Shown: piece after piece, positions 10,760 through 23,253 of the stretch
Position numbering within the stretch: the first letter of the stretch is position 1
Layout: the number at the start of each line of letters is the position of its first letter
From: Nannochloris sp. 'desiccata'
Taxonomy: Eukaryota; Chlorophyta; Trebouxiophyceae; Chlorellales; Chlorellaceae
Direction: 5' to 3'
Length of the DNA: 64,000 nt
NCBI GenBank assembly: GCA_019044685.2
Contig: JAGTXX020000011.1
Location: 1,364,001 to 1,428,000, forward strand
Notes under the pieces: generated by a model
Databases searched by the model: none
Seen by the model: the letters and a program-made list of their open reading frames with translations, nothing else
Told to the model about the DNA's origin: nothing
Translations under genes and position numbers: made by a program

Positions 10760-13700
10760 ATGACAGCTCCCCGTAATTCTGCCCATCTTATAACCTCGCT
10801 CGCAGAAGCGGAGCGGACGCTCGCAAATGCTCGACCTAAGCGCCCAATGTCAGCATTTGATCTATTTGCAGCGTCTCTTAAACGGTAGGTCTAAAATATC
10901 TTAAAGAATTGAGGGTATTTCTCATTGCTAATGCCAGCTTGGTGACGTACGCAACTCTGATTTCAGCAATCATTGGACTAAGAAGCGCGTCTAATATGAT
11001 TGGGAGGCGCTCTTGGTTCGTCGTCGACCAAATTTAACATGGGGAATGAAGATCGCAAGTTCTCTAGCAATCAATATTTTGACGTTTATGAGCCACTTTT
11101 TCTTCCCTAGAATTCCAAAATTTATCTATCAGCTTCAAGAAAGGGGCGCTTTGGCGTGCAATATTGCGCGATTCCTTATTTTCGAAGTTCGCACCCCTAC
11201 CACCGTGCCTCGCCTGGATGATTTTTCCAATTTCGAGGGTCCTTTGATATTTCTAGCTACAGCGTTTCTAACCCCCTCTTTTTTTGTTGTCGTAATACGT
11301 CTTCCTACAGGCAGTACAATATTAAAGATGAATCAGCCAATCTTAATCGGATTATGCAGCTCATTACAGAGGCATGGCATAATCTTGCACCAATGGAGCG
11401 AGCCCCATTTGACGCACGAGCTCATGATGAAATGCAGCGCTATCTACAAGAAGAACGCGTTTATGATCAAATGCAAATACAGTATAGTAGACTGAAACAA
11501 ATAGCGCAGCAATCAGGAGCGCTTGCAGCCCCACAAAATGTTGCTGGGCCCGGGCAGCAGCAACTGCAGCCTCAGCAACTGCAAGTGGCACTGAATATTA
11601 ACACAAGTACTAGCAGTTTATTGCAAGCCTACAATCAAGCTGCAGCGCAAGCAAACTACCGTAATCAGCATCAGCAACAGATACGGCAGCAGTATGCCTA
11701 CCAACGGCAGCAAGAACAGCGACAGCAAGCTGCAGCAGCTCCTCAGCCTAAATTAAGAGCGGCCGGACAAATGGCACAGCAGGCGCAGCAGCGGCAACAA
11801 CAAGCCCAACAGGCAAACCCTGCTGCTCAAACGCAGCATGAACAACAACACTCCGCCTTATTACGCGTTCTAGCAAAAGCAGTCGACCGTAACAACACTG
11901 CTGGACGTATGCCCACAGCAAAAGCACCACAACGACCTGGACCACCCCCATCCTCACTACAGCAGCAGCCATTCCCTGGAGGAAAGAACCCATCCCCCCA
12001 TAGCAGATCAGTACGTACACCTGAGACTGTAGAAATTGTATGCAATGGTGTTAATGGCACCCTTATAATCGCTCATCAGATGGTCATTTGCGGTTGTTCT
12101 TTATGCATACAACAACCCAGCCAGACCAACCGCACCATGTCGTGCAAACAGTTTGAAATCCATGCTGGCGCTGGTGGAGAGAAGAAATGGAAGTCGTCGT
12201 TGAGAGTACGGCCGGGTACAGAACCAGAGGTACCACGAAATAGTCAACCAATGGGGGTAGGGAGGTGGTTGGAACTAAAAGCACTTGATACACATACTTT
12301 GCCATCGTCAAATGCCTCCAGACTCCAAGGTGCAAAGACTGCAGTGTCTCCTGCGGCACAGTTTAGTGGTGCTCGACCTGGTTGTGGATCTTCTCCTCCA
12401 GCATCAGGAAGCAGTAAAGTGCCGTTGCAGTATCAGTGGAAAGGAGGTCCTGTTGGTGGTGGTGGTGGTGGTGATGGCGGTGGTGGCGGTGGCTTTACAG
12501 CAATTGGAGGAGCATTTGCACCGCCTACGTTTAAAAACAGCAACCCACAGCAAAAGAACCAATGTCAACAGCAACAACCGCCGTCATCTAAACCGCAGCA
12601 GTATTACGGAGGGTCTGCACAGAGATACAGCGCATCTGCTGTTGCCAGTCGCCAGCAGGAACGAGCAGCCGCGGCGGCGGCAGCTGCCGCGGCTGCTCGC
12701 TCCACTGGACCAGCACCAGCTGACAGACCTCCTTCTGGATCTGCCCACTATAAAAATGCTACCGTTGTTCAAGAACCAACGGGAAAAGCAGCTCGTTATA
12801 CCCCTTGGAGAGATGCTAATGATGGCAAATTTACTTCAATCAATGTTCGGTGGTCGGGTGACCGGTGCTCTGTTTGTGAAGCTGACACAGATTATGATTA
12901 TGATCAATTAATAACCTGTGATATGTGTGGTATAACTGTGCATCAAAGCTGTTATGGCGTTCAAGATGTCTCTGGAGTTGAAAAAATGTGGCTATGTCGA
13001 GCTTGTGAACTCCATGACAATGGCAGAGGGAATGGCAGTGGATTTGTAGCTGCACAGTGTTGTTTATGCCCTATAGCTGGAGGTGCACTGAAACCTACTA
13101 CAATACAAGGTGTTTGGGCACATGTAGCATGTTTGCAATGGATTCCTGAAGTCAATGTCGATGACACTGAGCTGATGGAGCCTATTTCCGGTATCCGATC
13201 AATACACCGGGACAGGTGGGAGTTGGTTTGTTACGTGTGTAAACAACGAATGGGTGCTAAAATTCAATGCAAATTATGCTGTAATGCATATCATCCATTA
13301 TGTGCCCGTATTTCTGGGTTTAGAATGGAGATAAAGGACGGTACTAGGGGACCAGATGGTCCTGTCGTGTGCACTTCGTATTGCGGAAAGCATTCCACAC
13401 CACGGCCACACCTTGCTGGCGTACGAAAGGTTGATGAAAGTGAAGCTGGTGGTGATTTACCTAATTCTTTAGAAAAACCAAGGTTATGGAATTGTCAACC
13501 CTATCCTTTACCAAAATGTTATCCGATTGCCAACTCTGAGGCGGGATGTGCTCGAGCATTGGAGTATAATTTAAGTAGTAGAAGGCTAATAAGAAAACAA
13601 CATGGATGTGGAACTGGGGCTACTACAGAAGCTGCGTTCTGGATTCCTGGAAGTATGATTGCGTATTCAGAAGAAGGGCAAGATGAAGAAGAGGGGAAAT

Positions 13701-16505
13701 CTAGACGGCGAGAAAAGAAAGAGGACGAGGGCGATGTGAAGAAAGAAAGTGAAGCAGAAGAAGAACCCACGCACGTTGACGGTGGTGATAATGATGCATC
13801 TAAACGTATATCCCGGCGGACTAAAAACAAACGAAACTACAATAACGGTCCTGGATCTGCAGATCACAGGGACGGAGAACAAGAAGGAAGGCAGGTAGAA
13901 AGTGAAAAGGCTGATGCTTTCAACGGCATCACGACAGAGACACCTGGTAAACCTACTCACCTTACTACTGCAACTGATACTGCTAAAAAATTTATCACAG
14001 CCATCAATACTGCTGTTCGAAGGGTCGATTCTCCTCCCGACATGCGGACGGTTGAAACTTCCCTCCGTCCAGCAGTGAAGAAACCATCTGCAATCGATGG
14101 AGAACGCCCCCCTGCAAAGCTACGCAAACTCAACAGACTCCATGCTGAAGAAAAACACGGTTTTTCCTTTACCAAAGCACCTGCAGCACCAATTTTTGCT
14201 GTTGAAGTTATCGAGGGTGATGCAGCAGCAGCAACGGCAGCAGCAGCAGCAGGGGCAACGACGCCAACGCCATTTGCACTGGTTGCTGGTCGACTTCCTT
14301 CTGAATTGGTCGGACATTGGTGTAGAGTATGGTGGCCTGAAGATAATGAATGGTATCTCGGTGTTATTAGGGAATATTCACCTGCCAAGGGACAGTTCCG
14401 AGTATGGTATGAAGTTGATAACGAGGCAGAATGGATTGATCTAGGGAGAGAAGCGAGAAATAAGAGAGTGCAGCTGTTAGATGGAGAGGAGAGAAATACG
14501 TGGCCAGATCCATTACCTATACCTGCAGATATTCCTGATGGTGGTAGCGTTAAAGCTGAGGAGATTAACAGTGGTGGTGGTGGTGGTGAGGAGCAACTCG
14601 AAGTTGCCATGAGTGGTCCTGCTGAAGGCGCTGCTGCTGTAGGTCGCAAAGTCGGCATCTACTGGGACGATGCGAATCGGTACTATCATGGTACTGTACG
14701 CAGTTACCGTACAGATAAGGGTCATCTAATACTGTACGAAAATGGTACTGCCGATTGGGTCAATTTGAGTAATTGCCGTGTCGATTGGAGAGGCACGAAG
14801 AGGAATGCTGCTTCAGGTAGAAAACCGTCTACTACTTCTGGAAATGGTGGTGCTAGTACCCATGGTAAGTTAGATGGTGACAACTTTGCAATCACCACTG
14901 CCGATGCCATTGCACCTGCAATCGCTACCGACATCAAAGTATCTTCTGTCCATGCAGAAGACCACCAAGTCCCAGTAATATGCAACGGCGTCCGTGGCAT
15001 TTTCTTTTCTAAAAGTATGTCCGTCATATTGACGCATTCTGGTAAAAGTAAAGAAGTGACCCCTGGTGAATTTGAACGAATCTCTGGTCGTGGGTCCGCG
15101 AAGAAATGGAAGGTGACAATTCGACTTGATGTTGCCGGTCAACAAGGGAAAACAATCGAATCTTGGTTGATTAACCACGGAATCTGGGGGGAAGATGGGA
15201 AACCAATCGCACGCAACAAATATTGTACCGGCAATCGATTGCTCTCTAAAAGTGAGGAAGCACAACTGCACCAGCAGCAGCAGCAGCTCCGGGGGGGCGC
15301 CAGACCTCCAGGTGAGAGTATCTATCCTGTTCGCAAAAGGCAACCTACGAGAATAGTCAAAGGAAAGTTATCAGGACATAAGAATGATTGTGGCTGTGTT
15401 ATTTGCAAACAAAATAGGAGAAGGGGGGCGGCCGTTCATGCTGCTGGTACAGCAGGTAGTGATATTAATGGGAAACACACCGATACGAGTGCAACTGCTG
15501 CTGCTGCTACTGCAAATCGATCAGGGCAGCAGCAACTTGGTGGTAAAAACAATAAGAACAACAGACAAGGAAACAGTGATGGACAATATGGCCAAGATGA
15601 TGGACAATTCCATGATCGTAATATCTTCCGTACTGGTAAACAAGCGTATTTAGAAGCTATCCCTCAAGTTGTCAGCACTGGACCTCGTTCTCTTGAGCTC
15701 TATCAAGCTCCGCCTTCTCGTTGCTGGGCTCCAGGCGAGTGGGCAGCACACCGTCTTCGATACAATATAGCTCGAGAGAAAAAACGTTCTGGAGGAAACA
15801 ACTCTTTAGCGTCTTTAGGACAGCACGGTACCCTTCCTGTAGTTGTTTGTGGTGGCTCGCTTGCTATTAGAGATGATAATATCGCTACAGTGGTCTCGCT
15901 TGGACCTGGTGCTACTGGCGGAGGGCGGACATTGACGTTGAAAGAAAAGTTGGACCTGTGTAATGCGACTGAGCATGAACGTCTTTCCTTTGGTAAGTCT
16001 GGTATTCACGGCTGGGGTATATTTGCAAAGGTGCCTATGCGGCAAGATACCATGGTTGTCGAATTTCGAGGGGAACTTTTGAGGAGAAGTGCCGCTGAAA
16101 TGAGGCAAGCAAAATATCTCGCTCAGGGGGCTGATTGTTATATTTTTAATTTAGATGATGATGTGGTGTTGGATGCGACGAAAGAAGGAACAATAGCTCG
16201 ATTTACAGTGAGAAACAATCGAGAATATCTACTCAATGTACTTTTTCACCTTGGCTCTGCCAGCGGCGTTTTTTTAATTTTAAATATTTCTTGTTCACTC
16301 CTTTTTGCAGAATCACTCCTGTTCTCCTTCGTTGTACACCAAGATCTTAGCTCTCGAAGGTGAGCTGCGTTTAGCTTTCTTCGCTCGAGTAGATATCGCT
16401 CCTGGTCAAGAACTGACTTATAACTATCGATTCAAAGCTGAAGAAGATGACGACAAAATAGTTTGTCGTTGTGGTGCACCAAATTGTACTGGGTATTTAA
16501 ATTAA
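10760..16505 (+). CDS. trithorax-like histone methyltransferase: HMG box, two SAND-like, PHD, ePHD, two Tudor-like, SET, post-SET
   Basis: This is a predicted nuclear histone-lysine methyltransferase, about 1738 residues in three exons: 10760-10884, 11311-16207 and 16311-16505. Exon 1 (RPKRPMSAFDLFAASLKR) joins in frame to QYNIKDESANLNR...WHNLAPMERAPFD to complete an HMG box (about residues 28-88). A Gln-rich stretch follows. Then come a SAND-like domain (about 280-345, KKWKSSLRV), a PHD finger (about 560-610, CSVCEADTDYDYDQLITCDMCG), an extended PHD (to about 740), Tudor-like domains (about 1039-1099 and 1155-1203) and a second SAND-like domain (about 1262-1332, SAKKWKVTIRL). A Cys motif CGCVICK comes next, then SET (from about 1600). 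The last intron interrupts SET just before NHSCSPSLYTK; the body then ends ELTYNYRF and CRCGAPNC (post-SET). The PHD/ePHD/SET order matches plant ATX proteins. H3K4 specificity is inferred. Confidence 0.85.
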
Positions 16506-16925
16506 GTTATTGATATTAACGAATGAGTTGTTGAAGTAAAATATATTAAATGAATTTACCAATATATATATATATCTGTTATTTAATGTATTATCATGTA
16601 TCGATATATTGATTTTACTTGATAGGATAATAAAGAAAGAAATCAAGTAATCTTTTCTGAATATGTTGCAAGGCCGGAGATTCTAGAAAAATTTCTTTCT
16701 TTCTGGATTTGTTTTACATCCTCGTCAGTCAAGTCAGTCTGCCAAGGGTATTTACTGGTAATGAATACAGGTGGGTTGATCTAATTGGGTGAAATTACTA
16801 CGTTAAGAAACGATAGGAGATGTGCTTTTCAAGTGGCTGGTGTTTCCCGAGGGGAGACACACACATATAAAACACAAAACACTTTCACGAACAATGGTTT
16901 TATTCCGATGGAGAACAGCTTTATT
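16506..16925. other. intergenic between two convergent chromatin genes
   Basis: Shared 3' flank of the SET gene (+) and the BRPF-like gene (-). It contains a short (AT)n run at about 16560-16575 and no gene. Confidence 0.5.
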
Positions 16926-19900
16926 TTAATTCCTACTACCATCTCGGCTACGCAAGGCCCGCCCAGCTTCTCCACCTCCTTCAGAAGGTGCGGGAGATGG
17001 CCCAAGAATAGGGGTGTCCCCAACAGTGACACTGACACCAGCCCCAGCCATGGTAGTTGCTCTAGGGTCTTGGGCAGGTTCCGTCGCTAGCTGGTCTACA
17101 GGCACGTATTTGAATTTAGGGGGTAGTTTGCTATTGATATCATGTGCTTCCGCTGAAGACATCAATTTTTGACGTTCAATAGAGAGACCAGAGGCACCCG
17201 ACCGTGACGGCCTTGCAGCACCTGCACCTGCAGCAGCAGCGGAAGCTGGAGGCTTTTGATACTGCTGCTGCTCTTCTTCTTGTTGTTGTTGTTGAATTTC
17301 AGGTCCAATAAAATCATCATCTGGACCTTGTCCTCTACGAGCACGTTTACCGCCACCATCAGTCGTTGCGGGGGAGGCGCCGGAAAGCAATTCAACCTCG
17401 CCTTCTCTAGCACGCTTGCCTGTTGATGGAACACCAGGTAGAATGCCATCACCATCGTCGGCACCTTTAACAGCATCAACAGATGTAAGCCCCAAACCGG
17501 GGTAGACGTCTTCTGGTAGTGGCGGTGGTGGTGGGGGTCCTGCTGCTTCTGCCAAGGCTGGTATCCTCTCAAGAATCTGGCTAGCAGTCATCCCCAGTTG
17601 TTCCATCTCTGCAATCTTATCAAGGAACCCAACAGCAGCGAGAGGGTTTTGTAATCGCTCAGCATGCAATGCGTGTTTAGTAGCCACCAATTGCTTTTTC
17701 AGCTTTTCTCTACGCTTGCATTGATCTACTAATAAACGAGAATTTTCCAAGTTGACACGGATTTGCCTCAAGAAGATAAGCTCATCTTCACGGTACGCTA
17801 AATCTAGCATAGCAGTTTCGCGTATTTGGGCACGCAAAGCCTTATCGTTGGCAGCGATGGCGGCTTTGGACTGTCCTTCGATTCGTGCTGCAAGGGCTTG
17901 AGCGTCCTTTTCTTGCTGCCCTCTGCTGTGGATTGCACAGTAAATGCGGTAGAGGGGTTTGCCTTGGAAATCAGGACGTACAGCTGCAAGAAATTCGTTG
18001 AAAAAGAATGGAAGTATGGTCAGTGAAATGTGTGGCAAGCTAGGTAGGAAGAAGAAAAAAAAACTTTAAAGCTCTTCACAAAAATAATCATTTCTAAGCT
18101 TACTCAGATATAATCCACAATTACGAGCACACATCACATGGAAATTATATTGACATGTCCCTGGATGCTTGCAATTAATCACAGCTCCATCTACTTTCCC
18201 ACAAATATCACACGCCGTTGTCCAACGCTTGCTCGGAATTTTATTAAGACCCTCAATACAATTGGGTCCAATCGAAGGGACAATATAACATTCTGGATGC
18301 CACGAAGCACAGGTCTGATGCACCCATCGTTCCCCATGTGTCGTTTTACGGAATGCCCCACACTTAATAGGGCATAACGCGCATTTCACATCACGTGAAC
18401 CACCTGGTAAGCGGGTTCTCTCGTCGGGCATAGCGTGGACATTTCGAATTTCCGCTTGAGGTACTCCTGCAGCTCGTTGCATGTCTTCATATTCTCTACA
18501 CGGCCAGCAGAGCCATTCATTTTCTGGTACTTCGTGAACATCGTAGCACATTTGATGGACAGCCACATCACAGCGATCACAAAAGATGATCACATTTGGC
18601 GGGTGTGAGTGCCCATCACCGCAAACAGCACAGAAAGCTTCATCTTCTTCACCACGTTGGGCAAGGACATCGTACATATCGTCAGGTCCAAGGAATGGTG
18701 CTTCTATGTAGCCATCCTCACCACCCATGTCGCCTTCGGCTAGGATGTGATGGCCTAGGACTGGACGGGGTGTGTTGAGAATGCCGGTGTGAGCGCCAGC
18801 TGCAGCCAGAGCTTCACGATGGGCTGCTTCTCTTCGTAGCTTGAGTTCTTTTTTCTTTTCTTCACGAATTCTTGTGTAGTAGGCAATAACTTCTGCTTCC
18901 TCAGCAGCACGCATTGCAGCTCCTTCTTGCTGGTTTGGCACGTCTTTCAACAGCGCATCCAGTGCAGCTACAAGAGAGACACGATTGGCAACGGCAACAG
19001 CTGCCAGTTCTGCTTGCAACGCCACAGTCTCTGCTGCAATCTCATCCTGAGGAGCTACAGCAAGCAGGCCAGGATCTTCTGTCGCTACATTCCACTGTGC
19101 AGCACTCGCACTCTTCACATCTTTGTAATATTCATCAGGAGCTCCAGCTGCAATCGTTATAGCAACAGTTTGAGAAACAGGATGAGCAGCGGCAGCTTGG
19201 GCGACGGCAGCGGCAGTTGCATCTTTTGTAAGCTTCCTTGCTGCAGCTTGCGCAGCAGCTTTCACAGGATCTTTTCTACCAGCCATTAACGCATAATTCG
19301 AAACACCGCGTTGACGAGAACTGGCTCTGCCAGCTGCACTACCCCGCAGAGAATCTATATCACCCGCTGAACCAACATCATCCTCGTCATCGCCGACCTG
19401 GATAGACGAAGCGGGCGCAGTGCCTGCAGGTGTTGCCATACCTGCAGCACTGGTCGTTGCAGTGTTATTCCCCCCTGTACCAGCGCCTGTAGTACCAGCA
19501 GGTTGCCCATCAGCGTTCAGCCCTGCTGCCAGCTGTTCAGCAGTCGGAGTTTTCCCGGCAAAAACAGGTTCGATGCCAAATGCTTCAATTGCAGCTTGTT
19601 TGACGTGCTGTGGGACTTTGCTTTGGAGGAAAAGCTGTGTGTAAGGGTGGAGAGTACCTCCAAAGGGAAGGCTAATGGACGTTTTGGAAGGGGGGGCAGC
19701 TTCAGCTTTGGTTTTTGTGGCTGCTGCCGCTGCCGCTTCTGCTGCTGCTGAAGTCGAGGGACCTGCTTTTTCCTCTTCTTTTTCCTCGTCATCGTAATTA
19801 GCATGGCCGATTTCATGTCCACCTCGCCGTACATTAAGCAACTCAATATCCATACTGCATTTCAGCGTTTTCGACAAGGCAGCGCTCCGTTCTTCAACAA

Positions 19901-20918
19901 ATAATATTAATTGTGAGATTTCAGCAGGGCTTAATTGCTTCTTCCCATTCGCAGCAGCTGCTGCCATGGTCTTCTCAGCTTGGGTAAGCGGGTTTTCTTT
20001 TTCTTTTGTTAATTTGCCCCCTCCTGTAAATTCAATTAACTCCGAGAGCTGGAGCGCTAACAAGGCAATTCTCGTACTTGGCACGACGTCCCAGAGAGAA
20101 GACGCTGCAGTACCATGAGGAGTGATAGGAAGCTTCATAGCACGCGTAGCAGGTGATTTTGCTCCACCTGTAGATTTAGATCCACTCCTACCGCCTCCAG
20201 TATTGCCAGCAGCGCCACCTCCAGGGTATGCTTCTTCTTGTTCTCTATCCAAAATGCCGTCTTGATCATCACCTTCATTGTATTTAACAGTCCCGCCACC
20301 AGTTCCAGATTTAGACGCCCTCCTGCTGCTCCTACGTTCCAGCAGACCCAAGAGAGCATCATCAGGGAGGATACCACCATCTGCACTTGCAAAGGGGTTA
20401 GGTGGAGGTGGTGGAGGTAGAGGCCGAGCAATAGGGGCAACTGGTCGTCGGTGTGACATCGCTGGAAGCTCTGCCCCGCTTCCAGGAGGACCTATAGCAA
20501 ACGCAGGATCATCCTTAGGTGCTGCTAATAAAGGAATGATATCGTGGAGATCTTCTTGGGTTGCATCTCTAAAGAAATCTTCCGAATAAAGCCAAAAGAC
20601 GCCTGGATCGCCACCACCTTGTTTGGCACCGGGAATGCGTTCATCAGGGCCAAATAACGCTGCTGCCCCTGACTTCTGCTTCGCTTTATTGACTTTGTTG
20701 CCTGCGTTCTTTTTCTTGGCGTCTTCGCGGGCGTGAACTAGAGAGAGAGCGTCAGAAACAGTGGCAGGAAGGTAGCGGGAGGCGTCCTTGCGAGGAAGGG
20801 TCGGGAGCATCTCAAAGGTCTTCTCTGTAACTTCCTGGCCTATTAGGAGGGCATCTTCAAATGTACAGTCTGATCCAGCGAGCCAAATTGGCGCTGTTGG
20901 CGCACTAATATTCGCCAT
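16926..20918 (-). CDS. BRPF/JADE-like PHD plus extended PHD finger protein
   Basis: One gene in two exons, 20918-18104 and 17983-16926, about 1290 residues. A 120-nt intron splits the extended PHD: its zinc ligands continue from CQYNFHVMCARNCGLYL across the junction to LYRIYCAIHS. Without this splice the frame stops 12 codons later. The PHD finger (FCAVCGDGHS...FCDRCDVAVHQMC, about residues 755-805) is followed by the ePHD (about 843-960). A helical segment after it, NSRLLVDQCKRREKLKK, resembles the Epc/BRPF region. BRPF and JADE proteins are scaffolds of MYST acetyltransferase complexes and read unmodified histone H3 tails. The N-terminal ~750 residues are Ala/Gly-rich and low complexity with no domain I recognise; no bromodomain or PWWP is seen. 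It lies tail-to-tail with the SET gene. Confidence 0.82.
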
Positions 20919-21530
20919 CTAAATATATAAAATGTGTGATGGGTTGATCTGCTGAGCGTCTGCTCAGGTAATAAACGCCTCTAAATTGCTAGATATAAAT
21001 GATAATTATTACGAAATTTACTTCAGGTGGTCTAAATGTCAGCTATGAGGTGTGCACACAGGAACAAAACTAATATGAGTGAACGAATCATTTGCATAGC
21101 CCGATCACCACTGGGATCCACACTTGCAGTATCATGAAGTATGAAAAATGCATTTACCATATTATGCATGGAAATGTGGGGTAATAAGCGAGTTTTGGCG
21201 CAATAAAACCCTTGCTTTTCAAAAATGCTACATGTCGGCAGAACAGAAGGCCACTGCAGCGCGTAAACTCGTTAGAACTAATCTTTTGTATATTAACGGT
21301 GCGCAGAACAACTGTCTCTACCTCTGAACAGCAGGAGAGGCAGGTCAACTGCACTTGGCGTTCAACCAACATTCTCACCGCCGCGGCAGTTGAAATCATT
21401 CTCTAGTTACTGTATACTGTGCTGTTCATTAAGATCGACACCCTTCATGAAAAACAAGAACAACGTTCTATTGGCATTGCATGCAAATCATTAACATAAA
21501 TACGATTCTACACTTTGATCACAAACAACA
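20919..21530. promoter_or_regulatory. bidirectional promoter region between BRPF-like gene and SERINC
   Basis: 612 bp separate divergent start codons. The sequence is of mixed composition, and no repeat or RNA gene was recognised. Confidence 0.4.
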
Positions 21531-23041
21531 ATGGGTTGTGTATGCTGTTGCGGCATCCCCATAATTTGCAGTGTGCCTCCCAAGTGGAGTGCATGGATCT
21601 ACTACATTGGCTTCCTTGCAGTTAGTATCATATCATGGGTTCTTAGAGAATATGGTGGCTCTGTACTAGATTCTGGCCCTGCCAGTGGATGTACTGAAGA
21701 GGGGACGGGCAGTGATCTGGCAGTATTGAGATTATCGTTTGGATCGATGCTATTTTTCGCTACAATGGGACTGATAACTTTGGGAGTTACAGAAAATGAT
21801 AATCCTAGGGCGAAGATTCATACCGGGTTCTGGCTTTTCAAGTAAGCAATAAAAACATTTTCTCTGAATATTTTAAAGTTTCCGTCGCCAATCACAAACT
21901 TTTCTATACTCTCTCTCTCTCGTTTCCTTTTTCTTTCTAATCTTCTTTACAGGTTTGTAGTGTGGGGCGCATTAATTGCCAGTACATTTGCAATGCCCAA
22001 TGGTACATTCAATGTCTACCAATACATAGCAATAGTATTTTCAGCATTTTTCATTCTACTACAACTCATCATCTTACTTGATTCAGTTTATAAACTGAAC
22101 GAGTATTTGCTAAATAGAGAGCAGTGTGCGTTTACACTGATAGCCCTGACAGTAATTATGATTGTGGGGACGATCGTCGGAATGGGATTTCTATACAAGG
22201 TAAATTTGTTTTGGGGGGAGAGAAGCATCTTTCTTTCTTTCTTTCTTTGGAAATAGCTCAGGTTTGATTTTTAACGCCGTTATCCTTCCCTATTTTCTAA
22301 TCTTTTCTTTTCTTTCGCAGTACTGGGCTCCCAATGCTGGATGTAGTCTGAATATATTCTTCGTTACCTTTACATTTATTCTATTCCTACTCTACGGCGT
22401 TATTTCTGTCTCTCCGTACCGTACAGAGTCTGCGGGATTGATGACAAGTGCAGCGGTATTTGCCTATTCAATGTACTATACATGGAGCGCATTGCAGAGG
22501 TAAATTCACTACTTCAGATAAATTCAGTGCATAATAAAATATAAATAAAGCAAACCGCTGTTTTTCGTTCTCATTGCTGAGTGTTCTTCTTCTTCTTGTT
22601 TTTTTCTTCTTTTTCTGCAGTGAACCTTATGTTGATGATGCTGGTCTGCCTAGAGAATGCGTACCTGCTGGCAGCGGAGGTACTGGAGCCGTCCAAATCA
22701 TTAGTTTCATCCTTGTGATGCTCTGTCTAAGCCTCACAACGACAAATTCTGGAAAATCTAGTACTAGTTTTAGCCTTGTAGAGACGCAGAACGATGCCGG
22801 AGATGACGAAGATGGCTTAAATTATCGTCCAGATTTCTTTTATCTAACGTTTATGTTGGCATCATCGTATGTAGGCATGGTGCTGACAGGATGGGGTCTT
22901 AATAAAGTCGATCAAGACCAGTTTGCTGTAGATACAGGGTGGGGCAGTGTTTGGGCTAAAATGTCGGCAAGTTGGTTATGCGCTATATTGTACACTTGGA
23001 GTCTGATAGCACATAAAGTACTCACATCAAGGAACTTTTAG
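21531..23041 (+). CDS. SERINC/TMS1 family multispanning membrane protein
   Basis: SERINC (TDE1/TMS) proteins have about 10-11 transmembrane helices and are linked to lipid handling in endomembranes and the plasma membrane. Four exons are inferred: 21531-21841, 21953-22199, 22321-22499 and 22621-23041, giving 385 residues. All introns are GT-AG with strong pyrimidine tracts (one is TTC/TTT-rich), and all joins keep frame. The N-terminal Cys cluster MGCVCCCGIP is typical. Other family signatures are HTGFWLFK, YWAPNAGCSLNIFF, SAGLMTSAAVFAYSMYYTWSAL and the final FFYLTFMLASSYVGMVLTGW. The last exon carries the acidic loop with DAGDDEDG. Exon count and length are normal for the family. Confidence 0.95.
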
Positions 23042-23253
23042 CAGTATTCATACCATTCTTATCTTCAAAATGAATTAGTATGCCTAGTCTTATACCTAGG
23101 GTTGGTTGATTAAGAACGTACAAGCTGGGTGTTTTATTACATAAATATTATTATTATAGTGGAGGAGTTAGAATTGTAGTGGGAGGGGGGGAAGCAAACA
23201 GTTCTTCTTCACTTTCTCTCAGCAATACTCTATTTGTACTCGTTTCAGCTCAT

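Noticed and set aside
11013..11495. 160-codon plus-strand frame overlapping the HMG-SET gene
   Set aside because: It runs through the first intron and then another frame of a well-supported exon.
14097..14658. Long antisense and other-frame ORFs within the SET gene
   Set aside because: They mirror repetitive Ala/Gln codons of the real gene and have no features.
16926..18038. Second half of the BRPF-like protein as an independent gene starting near 18038
   Set aside because: Its first residues have no proper start, and a 120-nt intron joins it in frame to complete the zinc ligands of the extended PHD.
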